This document shows positions 12,001 to 22,944 of a DNA stretch of 64,000 bases, one piece after another (position 1 is the first letter of the stretch; every line of letters begins with the position of its first letter). This DNA comes from Thuidium tamariscinum (lineage: Eukaryota; Streptophyta; Bryopsida; Hypnales; Thuidiaceae), in the NCBI GenBank assembly GCA_947034885.2, contig OX344758.2, positions 5,954,501 through 6,018,500 on the forward strand, read 5' to 3'. Below the pieces are notes generated by a model. That model worked only from the letters and a program-made list of their open reading frames with translations, was not told where the DNA came from and searched no databases. The translations under genes and the position numbers were made by a program.

Positions 12001-12922
12001 TTGGCCATTAATTCGACCTCGCCATCACAAAAGAACAATAAATTTGAAAGTGCTTATCCACAAACATAAAATGGGACAATACTAGCAACTACTAGCAATA
12101 GAGTCTACCACAAGGGAAAGGATCAAGATAAAATTTTAAAAACCAAGCCAGATCCTTTTGTCTACACAATATTTAAGCAAATTTTAAAGAAATTTGAATA
12201 CACAAATGTATTCATCTACAATCTTCACACAATCTCTCAAAAATAAAATAAAAATAGACCTTCTTCTACTTCTCTACCCATAACTTCCTAAATTTCTTAT
12301 CAAATTTAGAGAATGATAGCTTTTCAAAAAGCTACAACTTCTATTAACTCTTTTCAAATTTTCACTAGCAAAATATTTCTCAAACAAAATTAAAAACCTA
12401 TCAAAGTTTTGATTTCAAATAAAAAGCGTAGCAGATCCTTTTCTTTTCAAACTCTCATAACTTTTTGCATTGAACTTCAAATAACTTGAATCATATTTAT
12501 TTGAAAAGCTATAAAAATCTTCTATAAGAATTTTCAAGAAGAAAGGTAAAGTTGACAAACAGTAGTGAGTGCTTGAATCTCTGCTCCTCTTCATTAGATG
12601 ATAGCAGACCGTTCTTCACACAAATGCTTATAATTTTTCACTCGAAACTTCAAATTCAGTATAAAAGATCTTTTTAGAAGCACAAAAACAATAAGAACAA
12701 GCCTTCAAATTTTCATTGCAAATTTCTTCTCAAAACATAATATATAATCACTTCAACATTCAATTTTTTCTCTACAACCTACATACCAAACTCCCAAACT
12801 CTCAACAACTAACAACTTGCACTACGAGCAAGGTAGAAGATGCCATCCTAACCACTAGACCTCTAGGATAGATGGAATCAACCCATATACATGCCACTTG
12901 GACCTCTAAACACCTATTGGCC
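9051..12922. mobile_element. Long inverted repeat (fold-back-like), about 1.24 kb arms
   Basis: The sequence from 9051 to about 10290 pairs imperfectly but continuously with the reverse complement of about 11660-12922. Both outer ends read GGCCARTAGGTGTTT. About 1.4 kb of loop lies between. No open frame of note and no clear target duplication were found. It could be a fold-back element, a Mutator relative with very long terminal repeats, or two inverted copies of one element. A transcript through it would form long double-stranded RNA. Confidence 0.7.
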
Positions 12923-14220
12923 CCAAAATTTCACTTGTAAATAAGTTCGTAACCATTTTCAAGACCAATTTTTCCTCAAAGGTGAAAATTAGGTGGCAAA
13001 CTATTGACATCCTTTTAATTCTCAACTTCAAACATACAAATAAGATATAAAATCCTAGATAAAGCTAAATATTCAAACGAAAACAAAAAAGAGATAAAAA
13101 TTAAAGTCAAGGTGGAGTATTACTCCATTTGCAAAAACTTAAGGATGTGCTAGATAGTGGCAACCACATAATTTGCATATTTAGCCTTTATCAAAAAATT
13201 CACTAGTCCTCTTAACCAACATTGCCTTTGATCAGTCTTACTATACAAAAATATTATTCATTATTCACTCCTTCAAAACTTCCTTCAAATGTCAATTCTT
13301 CAGTTCTCGATTCCATACATGTGACTTGGAGTAAAATCACCAAGGCATGAGCATCTTTTTGAAGATTGTTATATCAATGCCACTCCATACAAGGTTGTTT
13401 GAGAGGTTGAAAAGGCATCTTCATCTCGTGGATAAACTTGCACTAGTGTTGAAACTATAGGCTGAAGTGGTTGTTCCGGTAACCATGACAAAGAAATTTT
13501 TAGTACAACCTCTGTTTTAGATTCTAGATCTTGTAACTCCATAAAAACACTCTAGTTCGACATCATGAAGTCAAACCTCAAATTCAAATATAAATTCTAT
13601 GAATCTAGAAAGTTCACTTCTAATTGATAAAGTTGGTCTTTGATTTTTCATTTTTATAACCTACTAGTGTCAAGTATCATACTAAAGGCACTAGAAACTT
13701 TACCATGAATTTACTTGAAAGTTTATACCTATGAACAATTCTAATTCCTCTATCAAATATCACAAACTTCTATATAAAATTTCAATTAGCTTTTTTTAGT
13801 ATTCTTTCATAAAAAGTTCAAGTGTGTAGAAGTTTGCATAAAGTGTTAAAGATCTCAAGTCTCTATTGTCTATACCCTTATACATAAAATATGGTACCAT
13901 TACCATTGATAAATTTAAAATCAATCATATTAGAGTTCATTATAAAGTGGTAGCAATGCAAGATCAAGAGTAAGAAGTAGAAAAAAGATAGGACAAAATT
14001 CTTGGGAGTACTAAAACCAAGATTCAATGAATTTTGGTGCTATGTTTTTTTTTACTATTTTAGTTACATCTTCCCATTCACAAACATAGAACCAACTTTA
14101 TAATTAACTTTACATAGTATTATTTTTGAAATTTTTGAATTTATCTTTAAAATAATTTATTTTAAAATTATATTATTTTTATTTTTATTTTTAATTTTCG
14201 TCTTTTTATGAAATAGAAAA
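12923..14220. other. AT-rich spacer
   Basis: No supported gene or RNA. The composition changes sharply near 14220 from very AT-rich to GC-rich, marking the start of the promoter and 5' region of the acyl-CoA-binding gene. Confidence 0.5.
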
Positions 14221-14549
14221 TAATTTAGAGATATATAGCTGGATACTTTTCAGATAATAATGGGGAAAACGAAAAGAAACCACTCGGATGTACGCTAGGG
14301 GGCCCCAATAGCGGGCCCCACCAATTATTAAAGAAACTGGGCTCGATCCCACGTCGAAGGGAACGTGCGAACAGGAACCACTGAACGGGGAGGAGGTTCA
14401 GTAACGTGGGCACGCAAACGTGAACTCCAAGGGAACTTCGTCTCTCCCCGTTTGAGAGGGAAGTTCAATCGCCCACGCGTGATGCCCTTGTTTTCGGAGC
14501 TTCTCGAGCTTGAGATTGCGCGTCGATCGATCTCCGAAGGGCTCTGACC
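14221..14549 (+). promoter_or_regulatory. Promoter/5' leader of the acyl-CoA-binding gene
   Basis: A GC-richer island directly upstream of the start codon. It has several ACGT cores (CCCACGTCG near 14350, AACGTGGGC near 14404), the kind of core bound by plant bZIP factors. No obvious TATA box is placed with certainty. The transcription start is unknown. Confidence 0.4.
14482..14547 (+). promoter_or_regulatory. Upstream ORF, 21 codons
   Basis: ATG at 14482 opens a 21-codon frame that stops with TGA at 14545-14547, two bases before the main ATG at 14550. If transcription begins upstream of it, it would have to be bypassed or reinitiated from, and could reduce translation of the main protein. 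No conservation evidence is available here. Confidence 0.35.
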
Positions 14550-17500
14550 ATGGACGCAGCGGCCATGGCACAGCTGCCGTATCCGGAACGCTTCTACGCT
14601 GCTGCGGCGTTCGCCGGTTTCACGTCTTCCACTGCACCGTCGTCCCCCGCTTCTGCTTCCGGGCGCTCCGTGTAAGGTCTCCATCCATCCTATCTGTTTG
14701 CAATGCGGGTGTGTAATCGCAGAGATTTTACACAGGAATTATCCCATTCGGAAAATAAATTAAAAAAATTGTTGTGTGTTGTGTGTTTGAGTTAGTCGGG
14801 GAATTTTTAGGGTGCATTGTTGCGATTGAGTTAATGCCGATGATGATGGGACACATCTTGCGCCTTTCTTTCGGGTTGATCAATTCGGGATTCTGATTGA
14901 TTGTCGATCGAGCTTGCTTGAGATTCTGTTTCTTTGAGTGCACGGCAAAGCTTGGGGAGCACAGAACTGCATTGTGATTGAGGGCCTTTGTCTGCAAGCG
15001 CCGATCTAGCTTTCACAGACGCTCTATTCGGCAGTAGCACGTTTTCAGCATCGATTGAATTTCCAGGTTTGCAATTGTTGCATTTAAACCCTGAAGGTCT
15101 TAGAAATTGGGTTTTATGTTTTCTAAGCAGTTTTTGAGTTCTTATGGGGACGTTTCTAGGGTCCAATTTTGTTTGTTTACTGACCGGCGGATGCAATGTT
15201 CTTCACTGATCTGGTGATATAAATGTTGGCCTCATTTGAAGTATGTTTCTCACAGTGTGATCTATCGGATTGGTCATCTTTTTGCAATTAATTCTAGGCC
15301 TCGTCTGGGTTAAATTACCGAAGTACTGAACTTTGTTCACCTTGAATCTTCTCCATTCGCTTCTTGGGCGCAATTTGGCTAAAAGAGTGTACTCAGTCCA
15401 GGTAGCTCGCTCAAGGAGTTTCTAGCGTCGGAGATTTTTTCTGTCCTTTTCTTTTTCAATGTCAAATTTCACTTCAGACCATGGCAGAATAAAAAATAGT
15501 ATATGTACCGACTTTGTATCCAGACTTTGCATTAAGCCTCACTCGTACAGCTCAATTTCTGAACGTAGAAAACTTGCGAATTCACTCGCCGATCTTAGAA
15601 GACGGCCTGATCTTAAGGTGCACAGGGAAAGCTGATGTAGTAAGGTACTGAGCCCATTCCTGTGGCTTTCAGCTGTTTTGTAGTGGTTTTCTGTATGTTA
15701 ATGGAATTTTCTTGCCCCCATTTTCGAGAGGATTCCGTTCTACTAAAGTATGTAATATTTTGATGTTGTATGATTAAGTTATGAACTGTTGAAGGACGAA
15801 GTTGCAGGATCGAAATCATGAGCCTCAGCAATCCTTGAACCATGGCTAGCATCTCTGACAGTAATTGAATCTAGAGATATTTCATATCTTACATGTTTGA
15901 ATGACACTTGCGTTTAAATGGGTGCCTTTTCAACTCTCTGGAGAGGGACGCCACGTAATGGGTTCCTTACATTATCATAATCTGGTTTTAACCAAGTTAC
16001 TTTGCAAGTCTTTTAGTGCGATTGATGTAATTTTCCGACAAGCTGACATTGCAGAAATGTGTAATTGCTGTTGTAGACGCCAGCATGTTACATGATTCTG
16101 GGTTTCAAAGTGCCCTTGCATGAGCAAGCGAGTTAGGTTGCTAATTCAAATGTTGTCAAAGTTATTTAGAACAAGTTAGTTAGTTTGTTTTTACTTGTAT
16201 GTATCCTTCCTGATCAATGTTTATGTGCTGTCGGTTACAGCTCCAAGAATCGACTACCAGACGATCTACCTGATGAAACTCGGCTAATCCTCTTTGCGCT
16301 CTACAAGCAGGCAACATTAGGACCGTGCACATTGAAGAAGCCATGGGGTTGGAACGTGGTCGAGCATGCAAAATGGACAAGTTGGACACATCTGGGAAAC
16401 ATGAACTCTTTGGAAGCGATGAGGCTCTTCGTCCGGACACTGGAAGAAGTAGACCCAAACTGGTGTTCGAAGTCACAATCTCAAAATGTGGAGGTTGTAG
16501 AAGACAGAGCTGCAGTTGAGTCTGCTTCGAAGGAGCTCACCAAGCTGTTGCTAGAGAAGGACGTGCCTTCTGCACCAAAAGTGGTGGATCCAGTTACTAC
16601 TAATGGGAAGCACTCTGAAGAGGACGATCTGACATTTGAGGAGAAATTAGACTTGACGGACAGTGAGACACCGAAAATGGCTGAGATGCAGCAAAAGGTA
16701 GTTGCTGAAGGTGTGGAAGCAATCACAACTTTCCATAAGTGGGTACCATTAACGCTGACGGGTCGAAAGCCACTTGCACGTTATCTGCACGCAGCGGCGA
16801 TTGTGGAAGGCAAGCTTTATGTGATTGGGGGGAACCACAACGGCCGTTACTTGAACGATGTGCAGGTGCTTGATTTGAAGAAGCTTAGCTGGTCAAAGGT
16901 GGACACTAAAGTCTCACAGTCTCCACTCTCTGCGCAGCGGGAGTCTCTGCAGCCCTGGTTCCCTCCCTGTGCTGGACACAGACTTATTAGGTGGGGACGC
17001 CAACTGCTTGCAGTGGCAGGCCACTCAAAAGATGGTGCTGAGACTGTTACTGTCCATGCTTTTGATACTCACTCCTTGGCCTGGACCAAGATGGACGTTT
17101 TTGGGCAAGCACCTGTTGCGCGTGGAGGTCAGTCGGTGACATTGATTGGGTCCCAGTTGTTCATGTTTGGAGGGGAAGACTCGAAGCGGAAGGTGTTGAA
17201 TGATCTGAATGTTCTGGACTTGGAGACAATGACCTGGGAAACGCCGGCTGCGTCTGGAGTCTGGCCATCTCCTCGGTCAGATCATGTGGCAACGGCGTAT
17301 TGTGAAAAGTATATCTTCATTTTTGGAGGTGGCTCACACTCCGATTGTTACAACGATCTGCATGTGCTCGACCTGGAAAGTATGGAGTGGTCACCTGTGG
17401 AAACGCAAGGGATCATACCGAGGCCGAGGGCAGGGCACTCTGGTGTTACAGTTGGTGACAGCTGGTTTGTTATCGGAGGTGGAGATAATACAGGGGCGAT

Positions 17501-18224
17501 CTCGGAGACTTTGGTCCTGAGCATGACCACTTTGTCCTGGTCCATTGAAGCTACTGTGGAGGTTCTCACTCCCGTTGCCAGTGAGGGCCTGAGTGTTGTG
17601 GTTTCGGGCGACACACTACTGGCGTTTGGTGGATACAATGGCTATTTTATCAATGAGGTTCATGCATACAAGCTGGGGCTACCACAGTTACCTCAAGTAG
17701 CAAACCTGAAGCCTGTAGCGGTGGAGACCGAGACAGCACGCAATGGTGGAGATAGTTCTTCTGTGGAGATTGTTCAGGATGAGGATTCAGATTCTACACC
17801 TGAAGAACTGAAATCGGTCGTGGAATTGGATTCACCAGCAACGTCAGTGACATCAAGGAGAGCGAGTTCTCTAAATGATGAAGTGGAGCAAGTGCGCGTG
17901 ACAGCTGCGGCTGCACAAGCTGAGGTGGAGAAGCTCAAGGTGGAAAATGCTGCAGCCCTTTCTTCTTTAGCCGATGTGGAGCAGGAGCTCCTGTCGGTTC
18001 GCAGTCAGCTGCAAGGCGAGCAAACTAGGTCTTTCCAGCTTGAAGTGGAGATTGCCGAGTTGAGACAGAAACTGAGTTCTATGGAGGCCCTACGGAAGGA
18101 GGTCGACCTGTTGCAGCGACAGAGAGCTGCTGCTGAAAAAGCAGCTAGTGAAGTTGCACAAAAAGAAAGTACTGGTGTTTGGGGCTGGCTTGCAGGCACC
18201 CCTCCTGCTCCCAGATACGATTAG
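14550..18224 (+). CDS. Acyl-CoA-binding protein with kelch repeats (class IV ACBP, ACBP4/5-like)
   Basis: Exons 14550-14671 and 16241-18224 are joined through a 1,569 nt GTAAGG...TTACAG intron in phase 2 and give 701 residues. Residues about 10-106 form the acyl-CoA-binding domain: YPERFYAA, LFALYKQATLGPC (Y62 and K63 of the ligand-contacting YKQAT motif), AKWTSW, then the helix with LEAMRLFV. Residues about 207-517 hold kelch repeats with repeated GG and W-containing blades (VIGGNHNGRYLNDV, MFGGEDSKRKVLNDL, IFGGGSHSDCYNDL, AFGGYNGYFINEV). An acidic linker follows, then a coiled coil at about 592-682. There is no signal peptide or membrane segment, so the protein should be cytosolic, as known for this class. 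The family binds long-chain acyl-CoA esters and phospholipids; kelch and coiled coil imply protein partners. The whole kelch and C-terminal part lies in one exon. Confidence 0.93.
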
Positions 18225-19100
18225 TCGCAACTGGCGGGTTGCACACTTGGAAGGCGTTAAGAGGTACCATCCACTGCCCTGTCTTAGCGGCAGATGACTC
18301 TTTTAGCTCCTTTTGATAGGGTTTGGTATATACTCGGAGCTTCAGGCATTTAGCTCGAGCAACTGGGTTGCTCCATTTATGGCGGTTTGTGAAGCAGCCA
18401 ACAAAACGAAGGGATACTGTTATTTTTGCTTAGTTTGGCAGATTACCTTCTGAGATTAGGTCTTTCGTTTTATAGGATATTGGATGACATATTGTGGAAT
18501 GTTATATGGCACTAGAATTAGAGTTGCTTTGCTGCCATTACTGGTCGTGACGATCGATTGTAGATTCACATCGTAGGACAAATTTGACTACTGGGTTCAA
18601 TAATGAAAAAAGTTGTTACTCACCACATCTTGGGAAAGAACACTTGCGATGCTCGGAATTGCAAATACCCCTAGACCGCTATTGCGCCTTGAGGATCTCT
18701 TGTCTTAGAAGTCGATCTATATTATGTTGATACAGTTAGTCCCCTTAGCAATGACGTGTCTTCTGCTTCTCATGTGTCGGCTGATGAAGTTTGTTAAACC
18801 TTGAACGTCACAGGTCTTCAAAATACTCTGATAAGTGTGGGGAACTTGTTGTGATGTCTATGGTTTAAACTTCTGGAATCCAGAAAAGGAAGTCATTGCC
18901 CTCGGAGTCAATGCTACTGAGGTGTTGAAATTGTTGTGATCCATGTGTAGCAACACCGGCTGCACTCTAAATTCTTGCAAATACTGTAACAACAATACTT
19001 ATGCTTACTCAAATCCTCTTTTTGTTGCAGATACTATTTGTGTCAAAGCATTTAACACTATTATAGGTTATAGGATACTACTTGCATCACTTTAAGCATG
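18225..19100. other. 3' flank of the acyl-CoA-binding gene
   Basis: Probable 3' untranslated region for the first few hundred bases, T-rich and without a reading frame. I cannot fix the polyadenylation site. No other gene is seen. Confidence 0.45.
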
Positions 19101-19104
19101 TTAA

Positions 19105-19325
19105 CCCTTGAACAATGGATTGGTGGTTGTGGAAATCATGCATTTTCATATAATATGACATCATCTACTTTGAATAAGCCAAGTATACTCATTGGAAGTC
19201 AAAGTATTGTAGAACATCTCCTCTTTCCACCCCTAATACCAAAGATGAATAGTTGCACTATTGTCCTATGAGGGAAGATTTTTGTCATTAATTGGATGCA
19301 AAATGTTTGCCTTGGGGTTTAAGGA
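19105..19325. mobile_element. Short TTAA-flanked MITE, copy 1
   Basis: A 221 bp segment flanked by TTAA at 19101-19104 and 19326-19329. Ends are CCCTTGAACAATGG and, as complement, TCCTTAAACCCCAAGG. Its interior is clearly related to 59946-60162 (shared TTTGAATAAGCCAA.TATACTCATT). TTAA duplication and CCC-type ends resemble piggyBac-derived MITEs, but the terminal repeat is short. Confidence 0.55.
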
Positions 19326-19525
19326 TTAATCACTATTTAGGAGTGAGATTTGATATATTCTCTCTTTGTGTATAAAGTTGGGAATTTTTTAGATCCAAGA
19401 GTTGAATCTATTGGCGTTGAGGTTTAAAGATTAATCATTATTTAGGAGTGAGATTTTATATATTCTCTCTTTGTATAAAATTGTGGAGAATTTTTTGGAT
19501 ACAAGAATTGAATGTATTGAGGTAG
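19315..19525. repeat. Direct tandem duplication of about 105 bp
   Basis: Two adjacent imperfect copies containing GATTAATCAYTATTTAGGAG followed by GTGAGATT and TTCTCTCTTTGT. The duplication starts in the right end of the neighbouring TTAA-flanked MITE, so it arose after or together with that insertion. Confidence 0.75.
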
Positions 19526-19576
19526 TTTGGAAAACTTTTATTAATGGGCCACCAAAACCAAGCCACTTACTTAACA

Positions 19577-20305
19577 TGGTCATTGCAAAAAATTCTTATA
19601 CTATTTATTGTCATATACTACGTGCAGAACAATTTTTTGACTATAACTTTTGTATTTTGGCTCAAAATGGCTCAAAATTTACAGATAAGGTACTTATAAC
19701 TATTGTACACATTGTCAAATTTTTTTTAAAATTCCAAAAATGTTTTACTATTTAATAATAGCTACCAATATTATATGACACTTACCATTTGTTTGTTTTT
19801 TAAACAAAGTAGCACCCAAATAGACAAATTTGGAGCTATAATTTAGAGGAGTTGGTCTTGGAGTATACTTTTAGCTACGATTTAAAGGATTTTCAAAAAT
19901 AGCTAATTAATTGTCATGTAGAAGTCCACACAATGAGTTTCTTTTTGCTTGCATTTTGAAATAAATAAAAAATTATTTTGGTGGTTTCTTTGGTCAATGA
20001 CCATCTCCATAAGGTTGTTCCAAATGGAAAAAAACTATTTTATTTATTTGAAATTCTTCCTATTTTTTATTAACCAAAACATTGAAGTATCTATTTTCTT
20101 GAGATTTGGCACTTTTCTAGTTCTCCTACGTAGAGATTTTTGTAACAAATTTCCTTTGATTATTACCTCAATCTTAAAGGTGCATACATTAGCCATATAT
20201 ATTTTTTTAATTATTGTTTTTTTTAAATTTCAAAATACTCAAATAAAAGTCATAAATACTATTGCAAAATGCAACAAAAAATACAGGTATTTCTTACAAT
20301 CATCC
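19577..20305 (+). mobile_element. R-family element, copy 2
   Basis: A 729 bp element with ends TGGTCATTGCAAAAAA and, as complement, GGATGATTGTAAGAAA. Flanks are AACA and AACC, a worn 4 bp duplication. The interior shares the TTTTCTTGAGRTTTGGCACT block and the ATAACTTTTG module (19643) with the other copies. Confidence 0.7.
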
Positions 20306-21065
20306 AACCAATAAGTCCAACCAAGTGTATGGATGCATGAGTCATTGGTAACAGTTCATTATATTAGGAGATGGGAAGAAGTGCTCAAGGATTTCTTAGC
20401 ATCCTTTGCTATAGTTGCAATGATCACTTGACAAAATCCTTCTCATGGGAATTTTAGTAATACATTGTAAGGAAGGTTTACATTATATTTGCACTTGGTA
20501 TAGTTGGTGATGTTAACACAATGAATGCAAAAGTTTCTAACCCGAATTCATTTCTAAGTCACACTATTCTTAATATTAAGCAATTTAAAGATATCTTTAA
20601 GAAAAAAAAGGTTACAGATATTAGAAGACATGTGGATATTAGAATTAATTGTATAGGAACCCTAGTTTGAAATAGGCATGTTAGAAGGAAGAAAATATAA
20701 GTGAGAAGAGTAGAAAAAAATGTGGCACCAAACTCTTTTGGACCTCAATTTTAGTGCTCCAAGGAATTTTGTCTTGTATTTTTCCCAAACTCTAGCTCCT
20801 TGTCCCCCATTGCACCCACTTTACAATTAACACGTACTATTGTCTTTCATATGCTATTAGCGGAGATTTGAAGCCTCTAGAGTCTAGAGAAATATTTCAA
20901 GTTTGTTCCTAAAATTGTTGGCTATTATTAGGTTAACAATTTTTTTTTTTTTTTAATTTATTGATCCTAAAATGTGAAAAAAAGTCAAAAAATAAAATTT
21001 TCAAAAATAAAAATTAATGACATGGCATAGTCTGGACCATGTCAAATTCTTGCATTTCTACATTT
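20306..21065. other. AT-rich spacer between two R elements
   Basis: No supported gene. It contains a poly-T run near 20940-20955. Confidence 0.45.
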
Positions 21066-22022
21066 TGGTGAATTCAAAAAACACTTGTACTATTTTCTGT
21101 CACATGGCATGTGCTGATCTGTTTTTTGGCCATAACTTTTGTGTTTTGATTCTAAATGACTCGAAATTCATAGGGAAGGTACTCATGACTATTATACACC
21201 TTACGTAATTTTTTCATAATTTTCAAAAATATTTGAAGATTAACCCCTGAGCGCCCAAGTGCCCCAAATCTGGCCTCTCCCAATTTCATGTTTGACCACT
21301 ATAATCGCGTGAATCGTACGGTGAAAAAATCCACAATTTTTTCCAGAGACTCCTTTCCTATCCCTCTTGTAATCTCAACGGCTGCGTCTCTTAGATCTCA
21401 TTATTTAATCTGTAGGATCAATTTCAATGGCAACTTTTGGCCTACTTTGGAAATCGCGCTGGGTGCTCAGGGGTTAAAATAGTACTAGTGATTGAATGTC
21501 ACATTTGGCAGTTTAAGGGGTTTTAGTCACTAAGGAGTACCTTTTTTTAATGATTTTGAGCTCAAATTTGGATGAATTGGTCTTCTAGTAGACTTATAGC
21601 TTTCTAGAGAAGGGATTTAAGAAAAATTTATTTTTGTGTGGTGTACAAGTCCACAAAGTGGGCCTCCTTCTATGTTTTTTTGGAAACATGTAAAAAAATG
21701 ATTTTTGTGATTTTTTTAATGAATAACTATCTCCATAAAGTTTTTGCAAATGGATCATTCTTATTTTATTTATTTTTTTACATTCCTATTTTTTACTAAT
21801 TAAAACATCAAAGTATGTATTTTCTTGAGGTTTGGCACTTCTCAAGTTCTCCTACTTAGAGATTTTCTTAACAAATTTCCTTTGGTGGTTTTCTTCATCT
21901 TAAAGGTTTTTACATTAGTCATATTTTTATTTAAAATTTAAAATGATTTATCTAATTTTAAAGTACTCCTAAAGAAATTAGCAAAACGCAACAAATAGTA
22001 CAAGTGTTTCGTGAATTCACCC
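21066..22022 (+). mobile_element. R-family element, copy 3, with nested insertion
   Basis: 957 bp overall; after subtracting the nested TTAA-flanked element at 21240-21473 it is about 723 bp, the family size. Ends are TGGTGAATTCAAAAAACACT and, as complement, GGGTGAATTCACGAAACACT, both continuing into TGTACTATTT. This is the best terminal repeat of the family (about 35 bp). Flanks are ATTT and ATTC. The ATAACTTTTG module is at 21132. Confidence 0.85.
21244..21473. mobile_element. piggyBac-like MITE nested in R copy 3
   Basis: A 230 bp element bounded by TTAA at 21240-21243 and 21474-21477. Ends are CCCCTGAGCGCCCAAG and, as complement, CCCCTGAGCACCCAGC. TTAA target duplication plus CCC-starting ends are the hallmark of piggyBac-type elements. 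It is more GC-rich than its host, as expected for a later insertion. Confidence 0.75.
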
Positions 22023-22086
22023 ATTCCCACAACCTAGGAACTCACAATCTTACGGAGACCTCAAATCTCTTCTAATGCAACAAAGT

Positions 22087-22290
22087 TGGTGAAGATCCAA
22101 GACTATCACTGAAGTTCAAAAAACAAGTGAAGGAGTCAGATTGCCTAGTAGAAGGCATGATGTTATCTTCCACAAGCCAGCAAAGTCCAAGACTATTACT
22201 GAAGTTGATAAAAACAAGTGAAGGCATTTGATTGCCTAGTTTTCAATGGACTCTGAAGTCAGTAAAACAAGTGAAGGAGTTACTACGTTC
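22087..22290. repeat. Degenerate tandem repeat built on ACAAGTGAAGG
   Basis: Three imperfect units with CTGAAGTYNATAAAACAAGTGAAGG, the first two about 110 bp apart and the third shorter. No coding sense. Confidence 0.6.
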
Positions 22291-22842
22291 TAGTTTTCTT
22301 TGTTTTTCTTCAAACAAATGCACCGAAATTTTCATTGCAAAGAGATCATTGTCTAGTTTCAATAGATTCTCAAGCATGCTGGTATTCAAAATGTTGTGTT
22401 GCCAGTTCTTAAATAGTCCCACAGGCAGAGTTTAAATCCAAATTGGGCATGCATACCTTATGCCATACCGACGGTACGGTGAGTCGTGTTGAGTCCTATT
22501 CCGGAGTAATTAAACTGCAACTTACAGTTCCAGTACCGAATACAAGCGTACAACAATCAAAAGGTGGCCAAAACGGCGGTGACCGACGTCTATTAACTTA
22601 CATGTCCAATTCTATTATCAATTAAATCAGACCTAATTTAACAAATACTACGGAAAACTACATGCAGTACGTGATTCCTGCAGGCCTTCCTGAAATCACG
22701 TATGCGAGTTCAATTCGCCGATCTGTAAATCAGGTGGATGCCTTCCGGGGACGCCTTCAGTTAAGTTGTCTTCTACTGTTGTGTATTTCACCGACCTCGA
22801 TTGCAGGGTGTATGGAACTATTGGAAGTGTTTATATATTATG
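22291..22842. other. Spacer of mixed composition
   Basis: No supported gene. From about 22440 the sequence becomes less AT-rich; it ends at the perfect inverted repeat. Confidence 0.4.
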
Positions 22843-22944
22843 TGCAGTGACTGAAAACACTTTCGGTACTCTCAGTAATGCCGGATTCGGAGCAACTTGT
22901 CATAGATCAAAATCTCAGTACCGAAAGTGTTTTCAGTCACTGCA
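22843..22944. repeat. Perfect 28 bp inverted repeat with 46 nt loop (hairpin candidate)
   Basis: Left arm 22843-22870 begins TGCAGTGACTGAAAACAC; right arm 22917-22944 is its exact reverse complement. The loop 22871-22916 is unpaired at first sight. RNA from either strand would fold into a 102 nt stem-loop with a stem long enough for a plant microRNA or small-RNA precursor. It could also be a tiny fold-back element. No promoter is identified. Confidence 0.85.

Noticed and set aside
12828..12875. tRNA-like box A on the minus strand (TCTAGTGGTTAGGATGGC), suggesting a tRNA gene or SINE
   Set aside because: No box B and no cloverleaf in the following bases; it lies inside the right arm of the long inverted repeat.
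19949..20314. 121-codon frame rich in Phe, Ile and Lys
   Set aside because: Lies inside a non-coding R element; residue bias simply reflects AT-rich DNA.
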